Origin: Coniella vitis
Lineage: Eukaryota; Ascomycota; Sordariomycetes; Diaporthales; Schizoparmaceae
Assembly (NCBI GenBank): GCA_011317545.1
Contig: WUJK01000019.1
Location: forward strand, 78,569 to 142,568
Length of the DNA stretch: 64,000 nucleotides
Direction: 5' to 3'
Of the stretch, positions 44,691-58,300 are shown piece by piece. The translations under genes were made by a program, and so were the position numbers. Position 1 is the stretch's first letter. Each line of letters starts with the position of its first letter. Under the pieces are notes generated by a model. The model ran no database searches. It saw only the letters and a program-made list of their open reading frames with translations, and had not been told where the DNA came from.

Positions 44691-47600
44691 ATAATCTATA
44701 AGTACCCTTTATAAGTATATTTTGCGGAAAGGGGTATTAGGGGGCCCGGCTAGGCCCTCTAGCTAGTCCCGCTACCTCCGCCTAGCTACCGTATAATATA
44801 CCTAATGCCGAGGCGAAAGCTTACTAAAATAGCCTGTTCTATAATAGCGGCTTATCCCTAGCCGGCTAAACCGATAATAATATACTTTAAAATCGCCGTA
44901 ACCGATCCTTATAGCTATAAAGAGAGCTAGCTACTAGCGGCTTAGCGAAAGGGCCGGCTATACCGTAATACGAAAGCTAAGCCCCTAAGCGCTATACTAG
45001 CCGGATAAGACTAACTATTAACGCGTTTATTACGCCTTTTTAGAGCTCTTAATCCCCTCTCTATATAGGGTCCGTATACCCGAGGTAATAGGGCTTACTA
45101 CCCGCCCTACCGGGGAGAGTATTATACCCCTTTTTATAAGGGTATTTATAAGCTCGTTCCTAGCTATACCTATATAATTAGGGCTCTAGAGGATAGTTAC
45201 TAACTATCCCTCCGTAAGGTACTACTTATAAAGGGCCTAAAAACTTCGGAAGGCCTACTATAAGGTAATAGGTATATTACCCCGTAGTCCCTAGATAACC
45301 GAGGTACTATCTATATAAATAAATACTACTAAAAGTGCTATTTCTAGCGCTAGTTATAGTCCCGTAAGCGCCCTAACCGCCTTAGCGTCGAAAACGTATA
45401 AGTATTCGTAGAATACCCTAGTAGTAATAATAACGAGTAACCTATCCCTTATTATAGTATACCCGTAGCCTACCCTATGTTTAGATCCCTCCTAGACCTT
45501 AGAGCCGTCCGTATATACTACCGTAATATCCGGTAGCAGGGTTATATACTATATATTATAGCGTATAGCTACTTCCTCCTTAGGGCAGCCGATATTAGGG
45601 TTTAGCGTAATACGGTTAGGATACCGGGGGGCTAGTAGGGCCGGCCTAGGTATAGTAGGAAAGCTATATATAGCGTTCGTAAGGTATATATTAAATACCT
45701 TAAGGTTACGTCCTATAGGAGTATATATCCGTTTATAAAGGGGGTGCTTTATATCTAGTAGAGTATACTATAGGCCGGCCCGGCGTACCGCCGCTCCTAA
45801 CGTAAGCCTAGCTATAGGGAAGCCTGCTTTACGGAGGGCTACTACCGTATATACCGTCTTCTACGCCGGTAATACCCCTCTAGCGCCCTTTACTAATAGT
45901 TAATCCGCCTTCTTAAGCTATACCGTAGGCGTATAGCCCGGTCGAAACTAGGCGTCCGCTATATATATAAGTATTGGGATAAGTATTACCGCGACCGCCT
46001 TACGGAGGGACGCCGTAGGGGGGCTATACTATACCTTCCTAAGGCTCCTAAGGTAGGCTATAACCTTCGCCGTCTTATAAACCCTCTCCTTAATATACCT
46101 TCTGCCTATAAGACGCCTATTAAACTAGAATCCTAGCTAGTAGAAGCTAGCTACTTTAGAATAAAAGGGTACGCCGGTAATAGGCTCTATACGCCTACCG
46201 CCTACTGTAATAGCCGGCTATACTACCTCCCTACGCCTTAAGAAGTAGAAAACTTCCGTTTTCTCTACCGTAAACTATATTATATTCCTCGAAGCCTAAT
46301 CGTTAACGCTTATTATATCCGTTTCCAGTAGTATTATATTTTTCTCTATACTATTAGATATACGAAAAAAGAGAATATCGTCCGTATAATAGAAATACCT
46401 ATTACTACCCTATAGAATAAGTTTAGAGAGGTAGATTATATATAATACCGGCGAGAGAGGCGAGCCCTAGGGTATACTATATCTTACCGAGGAGAAACCT
46501 ATCGTCGACCTATCTAGGCGGACCCGTACTAGCCGTACTATTAGGAAGGAGGCTACTAGATTTAATAATAGGAGTAGGAAACTAAGGGCTTATATTTATA
46601 CGATTAATCTATTAGGGAGGACGGTATTAAACGCCCCTTATATATCCCTAGTTACCGCTATAGTAACCTGCCCTTAGGAGAATGCTAGCTCGACGTTATA
46701 TATAAGTGCCGCTACGAGGTCTATTACGGAGCGTTTTAATAGCGCCCTGTAGTACTATAGGTTAAGGACCCTTTTAATAAGCAGGATCTAGGAGAGCCTA
46801 TATACGATTAGCCTTTCGAATCCCTTAGAAAAGGTAGAAAGGAGAGTAATAGGCCTATATAACCTAGGGCTACCTATATCCCTTTTACCCTACTTAGGGT
46901 ATATCGATACCTTAGCGCGGCGCTAAGGTAGAGGGAAGTAACCTATAATAAGGTAATAATTATAGAGCCGAACTAGGAGGGGGCTAATACTATCCTAGTA
47001 CTCCTTTAGTAGGGATACCGAGGCGCTATTTACCCCGGGAGAGGTAAACTTAACTCGGATAGTATACTCCTCTACCTCCTTAAGCGTAGCTATATAACCC
47101 TATTAGAAATAGGCCTTAGAAGCGTCCTAGCCCTTAAGCGGGTCCCTAATTAGGTTATTATCCCTAGAGAACCTTTATAGAATCTTATCCTATAGTAAGC
47201 TCGCTTTCTTAATAGGGTCCTTACGTAATATACCGTCCCTTATATATAGCGGGGGAGCCTATAACGGTATAGCTAGCTTATACTACCCCGCTATCCCGAA
47301 GATATTTATATCCGAAGCTACTATATCGATCCTACCCTACTAGAAGGCTTGCTAATATATTCGAATAGCCCCCTTAAAGGTATTCCTAGCTACTTAGAAC
47401 TCCCTCGAGTAAGTCCGGTAACTATATCGGGCCTTAATATACGCCCGGTATACCTCCTTTACCTTATTATCCTACTAAGGGGCTTAGGAGTAGGGTTACG
47501 GCTATTACCCCGCTGCCTTTAGGGCCCTTCCCTAGAGGTAATCTAAACGGGCTATTTAATCGTTTAGAGAAGCCGGGCTCTCCGCCCGTAAGAGGGGTAG

Positions 47601-48350
47601 TATATCTATTAGCCCTATTTCTAAAAGGCCCTTAAAGGCCGGAAGGGACTATAGGTCTACCTATAGCTATACCGGCTATTCCTAGGGGAGCGGAGGATTA
47701 CCGCCGATAATTATAATAAGGGTCTTATAGTTAGAGCTAGTATATAGGTTAGGAGTAACCTCTATAGCTATATTTAGAATATTAGAGAAGACTAGGTTAA
47801 AGACCCCCCCCCGGACGTATATAGGGATGCCCGGGGTACTTATAAAGAATATATCCCTAAATAGTATCTAGTCTTTAACCCGGTCGCTACCCCTCTTATT
47901 AGGCTTACCCGGCTTATAAGGGGTATAGATTATATTAAAATTACCCCTAACTACCTATCTCCGTATAGGTAGACTATTTAGTATATAATTAAGCACCGTA
48001 TCCTCCCCTAGCGCCCGGTAAATATTAACTAGAAGGACCCCTAATACCTTTAGCTAGAGTCCGTCCCTTATAGTAAGGGGCCGTTACTGCTTTATATATA
48101 GCCTACAACCCCGTCGTATATACATTAGGACCCAGGGCCTATTACCGAGCAACTCCTACCGCCTCTTCTCGTAATAGGCTATCGGGTCCCCTCCCTAGTT
48201 ATCTACCGGCGAGAAAAGCTTATAGGTAGAGTACCTCTAAGTTCTCGTATTATATATCGTATATAGCTCCTAGACCTATATAACGTCTACCCCCTACTTA
48301 GTATAGAGTACTAGCAGTATAATATAAGCAGACTATTTCTTCCCTATATT
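44580..48350 (-). pseudogene. LINE copy 2 ORF2: endonuclease, RT, RNase H, broken
   Basis: Same order as copy 1. The endonuclease has GNFN near 47935-47948. The RT active site reads YTDD near 46380-46395, against YIDD in copy 1, both degraded from the family's YADD. RNase H has YTDGS near 45505-45520 and its DAEA and DSTS blocks downstream. Stops are TAG/TAA at Gln- or Trp-like positions. It shares its last ~100 codons' DNA with the antisense ORF. Confidence 0.87.
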
Positions 48351-50090
48351 CGCCTAGGCGATTATAAGAGGAGCCCCCCGGCTATCGGAAGGGTATATCC
48401 TACTTATATATAGGGGGAATAATAATATTTAAGCCCCCTTAGGAGCTAAGGATTATAACCGAGTCGTTATCGTCCTTAACTATATCCGCCGGGGGTATAG
48501 GCTTTCTCTCTATAGCGGGGCTAGGACCCTCCGGAGGCGGTATATTAGCCGGGTCGAGCCGTAGGCGCTATTATAAGCCGGTCGGCGGTATATAATCGCG
48601 GATATTACTACAAGGCCGCTTCTAGGAGGGGCCTTCGATAAACGGCTACTCCGTAGGCTTAGTAGGGGGTTAAGGCTCCCGCTAGCTATTAATAGTATCT
48701 ATAGCCGTATTTATATCGTTATAGCGGGCTTTACCCGTATTCCTAATCCTCTTAAGCTTAGAGATAGATAGGTAATAGAGCTATCTATCGATTATTATAA
48801 GGGCGGTAGTATATCTAGGATAGCTAGAGCGGATAGGCCTATAGCAATTAGTATACCTAGGGGGAAGCGTATAGACCTCCCCTTCCTAAGTATATTAGGC
48901 GTTAGAGTAGGTAAGGTACCGCCTGCTCCTTATATAACGCTTAGTTAAGTAGTAGCTAAGATAGCCGTCCGTATAGAAAGAGAGCCTCTCCGTCTTTTAT
49001 ATTAGCCGGGTATAGGGTAGGTTAAAGACCTAGAAGGGATATACTTTATATAGAAAGGATACTAGCTAGGTAATAGTACCTATAATAGGGTTATATCCGT
49101 TCGTAGAAAGCTTATAGGAAATAGGCTTAATATCCGTTTATACCGTAGCCTCCTCTCGGATATACTCCTTAGGAGAAACCCTCTAATAGGTAAAGGGGTT
49201 ATAAAGCTCCCTCGGAACCCCGGTCGCTATATAAGTAACCTAGGTCTACGGTATAATTGCCGAGGACGCTTATATTAGCTCTAGTAGCTTACCCTTTATA
49301 AGGTTAGTAAAAAGCTTATCCCGAACCTCCTTATTAGTAAGGCGTAGAGCCTAGCCGGTAGGGGTTTTAGTAATTACTATTATATTAATTATAGGGATCT
49401 AAAGCCGAGTATAGATACTTAGCTTAAGTCCCTAAAGGGGCGAGCCTATAAGCGTATTATAAGGGGCAGCCCTAAGGAATATCCTTATATCCTATCCCTA
49501 CTACCGGCTATATTAGGGGCTAGATTTTCGAGTATAGCGAGCCGGCTCCGCTAGGAGCTTAGCGGCTACGCCTATAACGGTAGTTTAGCTCCGACCCTAC
49601 TAGGGGTGCTAAGCGGGTAAAGGTAGCTATTAGGGGTAGAGTATTACCCGTATAGTAGTAACGGGAGGAGTCGGGTATATCGGAGTAGGCCGGCTAATAG
49701 CCGGGTTCGATAAAAAATTTTTAAGCTTATACCTAGCTACGGTTAGGAGTTAGGAGTATACCCTTTCCGTATAAAGACGCTCCTCGCTCTATAAAGGGCC
49801 TTTAAAGATATTAACTAGTCTCCTTAGGGTCTTATCTACTGCTAGTAGGACCGTTTCCCGAGCTATAAATATACGGTATATGCTTATAAGGAGGGTCCTA
49901 ACTATACTAGGGGCGAGGGGGTTATCTTAACGAGTAGTAATATCCTCCTATAACTACAGCGTAGCGCTATAATACCTCTTCTGCTACATAGGGGAGTAAA
50001 TCGAATCCGTAATAGAACTAGTATCTAACCTAGGTATTAGTCCCTTAGGCGGCGGTAAGCCGCCCTATATTACGTCCGTAGGCAGGGCCT
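48351..50090 (-). pseudogene. LINE copy 2 ORF1 (zinc-knuckle protein), broken
   Basis: Collinear with ORF1 of copy 1. The zinc-knuckle region lies near 48780-49000, with Tyr mostly in place of Cys as RIP would produce. Pro/Arg-rich downstream part. The start is not identifiable because ATG codons have become ATA. Confidence 0.62.
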
Positions 50091-50217
50091 CCTACGAGGC
50101 TATCCCGTAACTATATTTACCTATATACAAATAGGTTAGATATTAGTAAATTATTAGCAAAGCCGTACGTACCCTTAATAAAAGCAGGCGTATACGAGAG
50201 AAGTATCGGGAAGGATA

Positions 50218-50230
50218 ATAGCTATAAACT
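50218..50230. repeat. Target-site duplication, LINE copy 2, at 5' end side
   Basis: ATAGCTATAAACT matches 41918-41930 exactly. Copy 3 sequence resumes directly after it, in register with copy 1 and copy 2. Confidence 0.9.
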
Positions 50231-50269
50231 ACCCTAATAACTAGTAGAATAAGATCCTAATTAAACCCG

Positions 50270-53200
50270 CTTTCCTATAGAGTAATAGACCGTATTATAC
50301 CTATTATATATATAATAATAAGGGTATTATTTATAGAAAGTTTTTATAAACTATTTCTAAGAAGGTAGATTATACTTAGTAATTTATAAGAACCCTTTAT
50401 AAATACGTTTTACGGAAAGGGGTATTAGGGGGCCCGGCTAGGCCCTCCGGCTAATCTTATTACCTCTGCTTAGCTATTATATAGTATACCTAATACCGAA
50501 GCGAAAGCTTACTAGAATAGCCCGTTCTATAATAATAGCTTATCCCTAGCCGGCTAAACCGATAATAATACGCTTTAAAGTTATTATAATTAATCCTTAT
50601 AGCTATAAAGAGAGCTAGCTATTAGCGATTTAGCGAAAGGGCCGGCTATATTATAATACGAAAGCTTAGCCCTTAAGCGTTATATTAACTAGATAAGATT
50701 ACTTATTAATACGTTTATTATATCTTCTTAAAGCTCTTAATTCCCTCTTAATATAGGGTTTATATACCCGAGGTAATAGGGCTTACTACCCGCCCTATTA
50801 AGGAGAATATTATACCCCTCTTCGTAAGGGTATTTATAAGCTTATTTCTAGCTATACTTATATAATTAAAGCTTTAGAGTATAGTTATTAACTATCCCTT
50901 TATAAGATATTACTTATAAAGGGCCTAAAAGCCTTGGAAAGCTTATTATAAGGTAATAAGCGTATTACCTTATAGCCCCTAGATAACCGAAGTATTATTT
51001 ATATAGATAAATACTATTAATAATATCGTTTCTAACGCTAACCGTAATCCCGTAAACGCCCTAACCGCGTTAGCGTCGAAAATATATAAATACTCGTAGA
51101 ATACCTTAGTAATAATAATAACGAGTACCTTATCCCTTATTATAATATACTTATAGCTTACCTTATATATAGGTCCCTCCTAGATCTTAAAGCCGTTTAT
51201 ATATATTATTATAATATCCGGTAATAAGGTTATATATTATATATTATAGTATATAGCTATTCCCTCCTTAGGGTAACCGATATTAGGGTCTAGTATAATA
51301 CGGTTAGGATATTAAGGGGTTAATAGGGCCGGCTTAGGTATAATAGGAAAGCTATATATAATATCCGTAAGGCGTATATTAAATACCTTAAGGTTATATC
51401 CTATAAAAGCGTATATCCGTTTATAAAGGGGGTACCCTATATTTAATAGAGCGTATTATAATCTAGCCTAATAAACCGTTACTCCTAATATAAGCCTAGC
51501 TATAAGGAGGCCCGCTTTATAAAGGGCTATTACTATATATATTATCCTTTATATTAATAATACCCCTTTAACGCCCTTTACTAATAGTTAATCCGCCTTC
51601 TTAAGCTATACCGTAGGTATATAGCCCGATTAGAACTAAGTATCCGCTATATATATAAGTATCGGAATAAATATTACCGCTATCGCCTTATAAAGGGATA
51701 TTATAAGGAGGCTATATTATACCTTCCTAAGGCTCTTAAGGTAAGCTATAACCTTCGCTATCTTATAAACCCTTTCCTTAATATACCTCCTACCTATAAA
51801 ACGCTTATTAAACTAGAATCCTAGCTAATAGAAGCTAGTTACCTTAAAATAAAAGGGTATATTAATAATAGGCTTTATACGCTTACCGCTTATTATAATA
51901 GCTAGCTATACCGCCTCCTTACGCTTTAAGAAATAGAAAACTTCTATCTTCTCCGCTATAAATTATATTATATTCTTTAAAGCTTAATCGTTAACCTCTA
52001 TTATATCCGTTTCTAATAATACTATATTTTCCTCCGCGCTATTAGATATATAAAGGAAGAGAATATTATTTATATAATAGAAATACCTTTTACTACCTTA
52101 TAGAATAAGTTTAAAGAGGTAGATTATATATAATACTAGTAAGAGAAGCGAGCCCTAGGGTATATTATATTTTACCGAGGAAAAAACCCGTTATTAACCT
52201 ATCTAAACGGACCCGTACTAACTATATTATTAGGAAAAAGGCTATTAAACTTAATAATAAGAATAAGAAATTAAGGATTTATAGCTATATAACTAGTTTA
52301 TTAGGGAGGACGGTATTAAACGCCCCTTATATATCCCTAGTTATTATTATAATAATTTACCTTTAGGAGAGTATTAGCTCCATATTATATATAAATATTA
52401 TTATAAAGTTTATTATAAAGCGTTTTAATAGCGCCCCGTAATATTATAGGTTAAAGACCCTTTTAATAAATAGGATCTAGGAGAGCTTATATATAATTAG
52501 CCTTTTAAGCCCCTTAGAAAAGGAAGAAAGGAGAATAATAAGTTTATATAACCTAGGGTTATTTATATCCCTTTTACTTAGTTTAGGGTATATCGATACC
52601 TTAGTATAATACTAAGGTAGAAGAAAGTAACTTATAATAAGGTAATAATTATAAAACTAAACTAAAAGGGGGTTAATATTATTTTAATATTCCTTTAATA
52701 GGGATATTAAAGCGTTATTTACCCTAGGGGAAGTAAATTTAACTTAGATAATATACTCCTTTACCTCCTTAAGTATAGCTATATAACCTTATTAGAAACG
52801 GGCCTTAAAAGCGTCCTAACCTATAAATAAATCCCTAATTAGGTTATTATCCCTAAAGAACCGCTATAGAATCTTATCTTATAATAGGCTTATTTCCTTA
52901 ATAGGGTCCTTATATAATATACCGTCCCCTATATATAGCGGGGGAGCTTATAATAATATAGCTAGCTTATATTACCCTATTATCTTAAAGATATCTATAT
53001 CCGAAGCTATTATATTAATCCTACCTTATTAGAAAGCTTACCGATATATTCGAATAACCCCCTTAAAGGTATTCTTAACTATTTAGAACTCCTTTAAATA
53101 AATCTAATATCTATATCGGGCCCTAATATACGCTTAATATACCTCCTTTACCTTATTATCTTATTAAAGGGCTTAGGAATAAGGTTATAATTACTACCCT

Positions 53201-54040
53201 ATTACCTTTAGGGCCTTACCCTAAAAGTAATCTAAGCGGATTACCTAATCGTTTAGAGAAGCCGGGCTCTTTATTTATAAAAGGGGCGGTATATTTATTA
53301 ACCCTATTTCTAAAAAGCCTTTAAAAGCCGGGAGGGATTATAAGTCTATTTATAACTATATTAGCTATTCCTAGGGGAGCGGAGGATTATTACCGATAAT
53401 TATAATAAGGGTTTTATAATTAAAGCTAATATATAGGTTAGGAGTAATCTTTATAATTATATTTAGAATATTAGAGAAGATTAGGTTAAAAACCCCCTTT
53501 TAAATATATATAGGAATACCCGGGGTATTTATAAAGAATATATCTTTAAATAATATTTAATCTTTAACCCGGTTATTACCCCTTTCGTTAAGCTTACCTA
53601 GCTTATAAGGAGTATAAACTATATTAAAATCGCCTTTAACTATTTATCTTTATATAAATAAACTATTTAGTATATAATCGAGTATTATATCCTCTTTAAA
53701 TATTTAATAAACGTTAACTAAAAGGACCCTTATTACCTTTAGTTAAAGTCCGTCCCTTATAATATAGGGTTATTACTACTTTATATATAACCTATAACCC
53801 CGTTATATATATATTAGGATCCGGGGCTTATTACCGAATAACTTCTACCGCCTTTCCTTATAATAAGCTATCGGATCCCCTTTCTAATTATCTACCGGCG
53901 AGAAAAGCTTATAGATAGGGTACCTTTAAGTTTTTATATTATATATTATATATAGCTCCTAAACCTATATAACGTTTACCCCCTATTTAGTATAAAATAC
54001 TAATAATATAATATAAATAAACTATTTCTTCCCTATATTC
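50270..54040 (-). pseudogene. LINE copy 3 ORF2, broken
   Basis: The endonuclease motif is intact as GDFN (near 53618-53630), unlike copies 1 and 2, where it is GNFN. The RT active site is YINN (near 52062-52085), with both Asp lost. The YTDGS of RNase H has become YINGF-like (near 51190-51210). Many stops stand at Gln- or Trp-like sites. Family and domain order are as in copies 1 and 2. Confidence 0.85.
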
Positions 54041-55780
54041 GCTTAAATAATTATAAAAAAAGCCCCTTAGTTATCGAAAGGGTATATCCTATTTATATAT
54101 AAAGGGAGTAATAATATTTAAGCCCCCCTAAGAGCTAAGGATTATAACTATATTATCGTTATCCTTAACTATATCCGCCGGGAGTATAAGTTTTCTCTTT
54201 ATAATAGGGCTAGGACCCTCTAGAGGCGGTATATTAGCCGAGTTAAGCTATAGGTATTATTATAAGCCGGTCGGCGGTATATAATCGCGGATATTATTAT
54301 AAAGCCGCTTCCGGGAGGGGCTTTTAATAAACGGCTATTCTATAAACTTAATAAGGGGTTAAAGCTCCTACTAGCTATTAATAGTATTTATAGCCGTATT
54401 TATATTATTATAGCGGGCTTTACTTATATTCCTAATCTTCTTAAGCTTAGTAATAAATAGATAATAAAGCTATTTATTAATTATTATAGGGGTAATAATA
54501 TAACTAAGGTAGCTAGAATAAACCGGCCTATAATAATTAGTATACCTAAGGGGAAATATATAAACCTCCCCTTCCTAAGTATATTAAGCGTTAGAATAGG
54601 TAGGGTATTACTTACTTCTTATATAATACTTAGTTAAATAATAGCTAAAATAGCTATTTATATAGAAGGAAAGCCTCTTTATTTTCTATATTAGCTAAAT
54701 ATAAGGTAGGTTAAAGTCCTAAAAAGGTTATACTTTATATAGAAAGGATATTAATTAGGTAATAATACCTATAATAAGCTTATATCCGTTTATAGAAAGC
54801 TTATAGGAGATAAGCTTAACTCCCGTTTATATTATAGCTTCCTCCCGGATATACTCTTTAGGAGAAACCTTTTATTAGATAAAGGGGTTATAAAGCTCCT
54901 TTAAAACCCCGGTCGCTATATAGATAACCTAGGTTTATAATATAATCGCCGAAGATACTTATATTAATTTTAATAGCTTATCCTTTAAAGGGTTAGCGAA
55001 AAGCTTATCCTAAACCTCCTTATTAATAAAGCGTAAAGCTTAACCGGTAGGGGTTTTAATAATTATTATTATATTAATTATAAGAATTTAAAGCTAAATA
55101 TAAATACTTAGCTTAAATCCCTAAAGGGGTAAGCTTATAAGCGTATTATAAGAGGTAGCTTTAAGGAGGATTCTTATATCCTATCCCTATTACCGGCTAT
55201 ATTAAGGGCCGGCTTTTCGAATATAATAAGCCGGCTTTATTAGGACCTTAACGGCCGCGCTTATAATAATCGCCTAGCTTCGACCTTATTAAAGGTATTA
55301 AGCGGGTAAAAGTAATTATTAGGGGTAAAATACTACTTATAAAGTAATAATAAGAGGAATCGGGTATATCGGAATAGGCCGGCTAATAGCCGGGTTTAAT
55401 AAAAAGATTTTAAGCTTATACTTAGCTATAATTAGGAGTTAGGAGTATACCCTTTTTATATAAAGATACTCCTCGCTTTATAAAGGGCCTTTAAAGGTAT
55501 TAATTAGTTTTCTTAGGGTTTTATCTATTATTAATAGGATTATCTCTTAAGCTATAAATATATAGCGTATACTTATAAGGAGGGTCCTAACTATATTAGG
55601 GGCGAGGGGGTTATCTTAACGAGTAGTAGTATCCTCCTATAACTATAATACGGTATTATAATACCTCTTCTACTATATAAAGGAGTAAATCGAATCTATA
55701 ATAGAACTAATATCCGTCTTAGGTATTAGTCCCTTAGGCAGCGGCGAGCCGCCTTATATCGCGTCTATAGGCAGGGCCTC
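54041..55780 (-). pseudogene. LINE copy 3 ORF1, broken
   Basis: Collinear with ORF1 in copies 1 and 2 but more heavily mutated. The zinc-knuckle part lies near 54480-54690. No intact knuckle remains. The start is unresolved. Confidence 0.58.
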
Positions 55781-55909
55781 TTATAAGGCTATCCTATAAC
55801 CGTATTTGCTTATATATAAATAGGTTAGATATTAGTAAAATATTAGTAAAGCTATATATACCCTTAATAAAAGCAGGCGTATACGAGAAAAGTATCGGGA
55901 AGGATATTA

Positions 55910-55923
55910 TACTACTAATTATA
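55910..55923. repeat. Target-site duplication, LINE copy 3, at 5' end side
   Basis: TACTACTAATTATA equals 39265-39278. The plus-strand coding relic broken by copy 3 resumes here. Confidence 0.9.
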
Positions 55924-56330
55924 CCGAGTTAAAATAAGCTATTAATAAGCTATATATCGATCTCCGTAGGATAACGGAGATATTCAATATATTTAATAGG
56001 TTTAAACGGTAAGCGATAGCGTAGATTAAGGAGCTTAAATATACGATTAACGATTATAAAATATTAGTTCTTTCTTTAGAGTAGGATAAGGCTTACTTAA
56101 AGAATAAGGTTACTACCCTATAAAGAGAAAAAACCCGTTTAACGAATAAAGTTATAGCTTTATAAGAGGAGAATATTACTTTAAAGGATAGTTCGGATAA
56201 TTATAGCCCTAATAAGAAGGCTTCTAATTAGTATAAGTAGCGAATTACTCGTAATATAGTAATTAAAGAGTTTTCGAAAATACTTAATAAAATTCTCCTT
56301 AAGCCGAAGATTTAAACAGTAGGGTTTAAG
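55924..56330 (+). pseudogene. Coiled-coil coding relic, 3' part of the gene split by LINE copy 3
   Basis: A plus-strand frame starting with TELK and rich in Leu, Ile, Lys, Glu and Gln-like stops can be followed for about 130 codons, with heptad-like spacing typical of a coiled coil. It ends near 56330 in KILLKPKI before the copia relic begins. It should be the continuation of 38150-39264. A gag-like role is possible but unproven. Confidence 0.4.
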
Positions 56331-56399
56331 TTATTTTATATTAATAAAAAAGGGGTTTTTAGGATATTCTTTTATTATTTTATTATAATTTTATAATTA

Positions 56400-58300
56400 T
56401 TTTATACTTAAATAATCGTAATTAAATCTTAAAGATTTAAGAAAGCTTTAGAATACTTAAATTATACTCGATCTAATAGTTTAGTTAAACCGTCGGCTAG
56501 TATTTATTTTATAAATAAATATATAACTTTAAATATACCTTTTTAATACTCCTATTTAAGCTATAATTAAATAATATTAATATATTTAAGCTTTATATTA
56601 ATTTTGTTATATTTAGCTATTATTAGCTATATCGTTTACTAGTTATTATAATAGATATTCTATATCTCTCTAAGGTTTATAAAGATATTTCGAAATAAGC
56701 GTTTAAATACTATTATTTCCTTTACCGTTAAAGATAGAGTATTAAGCTCCGCCTTTATAATAAATATAGCGATTATAAACTATTTACCTAATTTCTAAGT
56801 AATTATTCCCCCGAATAATATAAATATATATCTAAATATAAACTTTCGGTCCTTTATATTATCGGTAAAGGTTAAATCTCCTAATATATATAATACTTAT
56901 ACTTTAGGAGCTATACCTTTATATTAAATACCTAGGAATCTAATTCTATAAAGGTATCGAATTACCTAATCGATAGCTTTATAATATACTTAGCTTAGGT
57001 TTATAAGGAAACGAGAAAGGAATAAGTATATAAATATTATATCTAAGCGTAATATAATAGCTATATAAAGGATAAAATCTATCTTCTCTTAATATAATTT
57101 TACTTCTTCCTTTATAGCCTTACCTATATTTTTTTAAGTTTAATAAAGGGCGAGATTAGTAAATAGGGTAGGAATACTAATATATCTATTAGACCGAACT
57201 TTTTAGCTATCTTTTCGATATAAGTATTATAAAGGAAGCGAATAATTATTTTACTTCGATTATATATAATTCGAATACCTAGGAATTATTTAGCTAATCC
57301 TTAGTTAATAATATTATATACCTTAATAATACCCTCTTTAATCTTTATTATATTTACCTTAGCCGATTATAAATAAAATAGTAAGATATCGTTTATATAG
57401 AATAATAGAGTAATTTTATTATTTTTACTTTTAAATATATATAGTTCTTTAGATAATAGCTCGAGTTTAAGTTCTTAAAGGGTATTATAAAGGTCTTTAT
57501 ATTATATAAGGGGCGAATCGTATAAACTATAGAATACTTTCTTTAATTTAGCGACTTTATTAATAACTTTAAATCCGTTTAATAGTTTAATATATACTTT
57601 CTCTTATCCTTCTCTATCTATATTAAAGAATACTACGGTTATATCTACTTAATCTACCTTTAAATCCTTTTAAGCTATAATAACTATAAGTATAGGGAAT
57701 ATATATATTATAAGTATTATAATATAAGTATTAAAGATATTAGTATCCTATAGATCTCCTTTTATATAAATCCGTACTTTAAATAAGGATAGGATACCGT
57801 TACTATCTATTTTATAGTAAAATACCTATTTAAGCGGTAATAGCTTATTATATACCCTTACCCTATCGATTTTCTCTTATATATATATAATCGTTAATTA
57901 GTATATCTCCTCTTTTATAGCCTTATACTATTAATCGCGGAAAGATAATTTCTAAGCTTATACTTAGTTTAATAGTTTTTTAAATAGGTTATTAATATAC
58001 TAAGGATATAATATAAATTTAGTAATTTTATCCTATATCTAATTAAGTATATTATTAGTATTAATTACCGCTATAATTATAGCGTATAATATAGCGTATC
58101 TTATATCTAATTCCGGTTATATATTTATTAGTACAGTAGCTAAATAAGCTTATTATCGCCTAAACGGATAAAATACGCTTATAAAGATAAACAGCCTTCG
58201 GATAAATAGCTCGGATAGCTCGGAGTTCTTTCTTTTATACCTACGAATAAGCCTTTATTTAAATACCCTTTATATTTATATTCTCTATTTATTAAATCTT
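56400..58300 (-). pseudogene. Ty1/copia pol relic: reverse transcriptase and RNase H
   Basis: On the minus strand from about 58000 the RT region is readable: KLPNGFKV-like and KKVLYGLYDSP-like blocks near 57480-57620, then FYINDILLF (near 57380-57405) in place of FYVDDILLF. Downstream are KQFLGIRI (near 57280) and the copia RNase H blocks: DRKFIFRYIF (near 56850-56880, for DRKSTSGYxF) and ADGLTKLLDR (near 56480-56510). ADGLTK is a hallmark of the copia pol C-terminus. The frame shifts at least once and many TAG/TAA stops fit Gln. Integrase and gag are not clearly visible and LTRs are not identified. The relic separates the coiled-coil frame from 58600 onward and was probably an insertion. Confidence 0.85.

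Larger units (their letters stand above)
41931..50217 (-). mobile_element. LINE copy 2, full length, inserted inside copy 3
   Basis: This is collinear with copy 1 over its whole 8.29 kb. It begins on the minus strand with the same 5' end at 50217 (reverse complement of 'gggaaggata') and ends in a (TAAA)n tail at 41931-41965. It lies within the antisense-ORF part of copy 3 and is flanked by a 13-bp duplication. It is the best preserved of the three copies, with some Cys, Gln and His codons intact, and is therefore the best source for studying the antisense frame. All ORFs are broken by RIP. Confidence 0.93.
50231..55909 (-). mobile_element. LINE copy 3, 5' portion
   Basis: This holds the ORF2 and ORF1 part of copy 3 and ends at the conserved LINE 5' terminus (reverse complement 'gggaaggata' at 55897-55906), plus three extra bases before the 14-bp duplication. 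It is the most mutated copy: CpC- and CpT-type changes also seem frequent, in addition to CpA. Together with 39279-41930 it makes one full-length element of about 8.33 kb. Confidence 0.9.
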
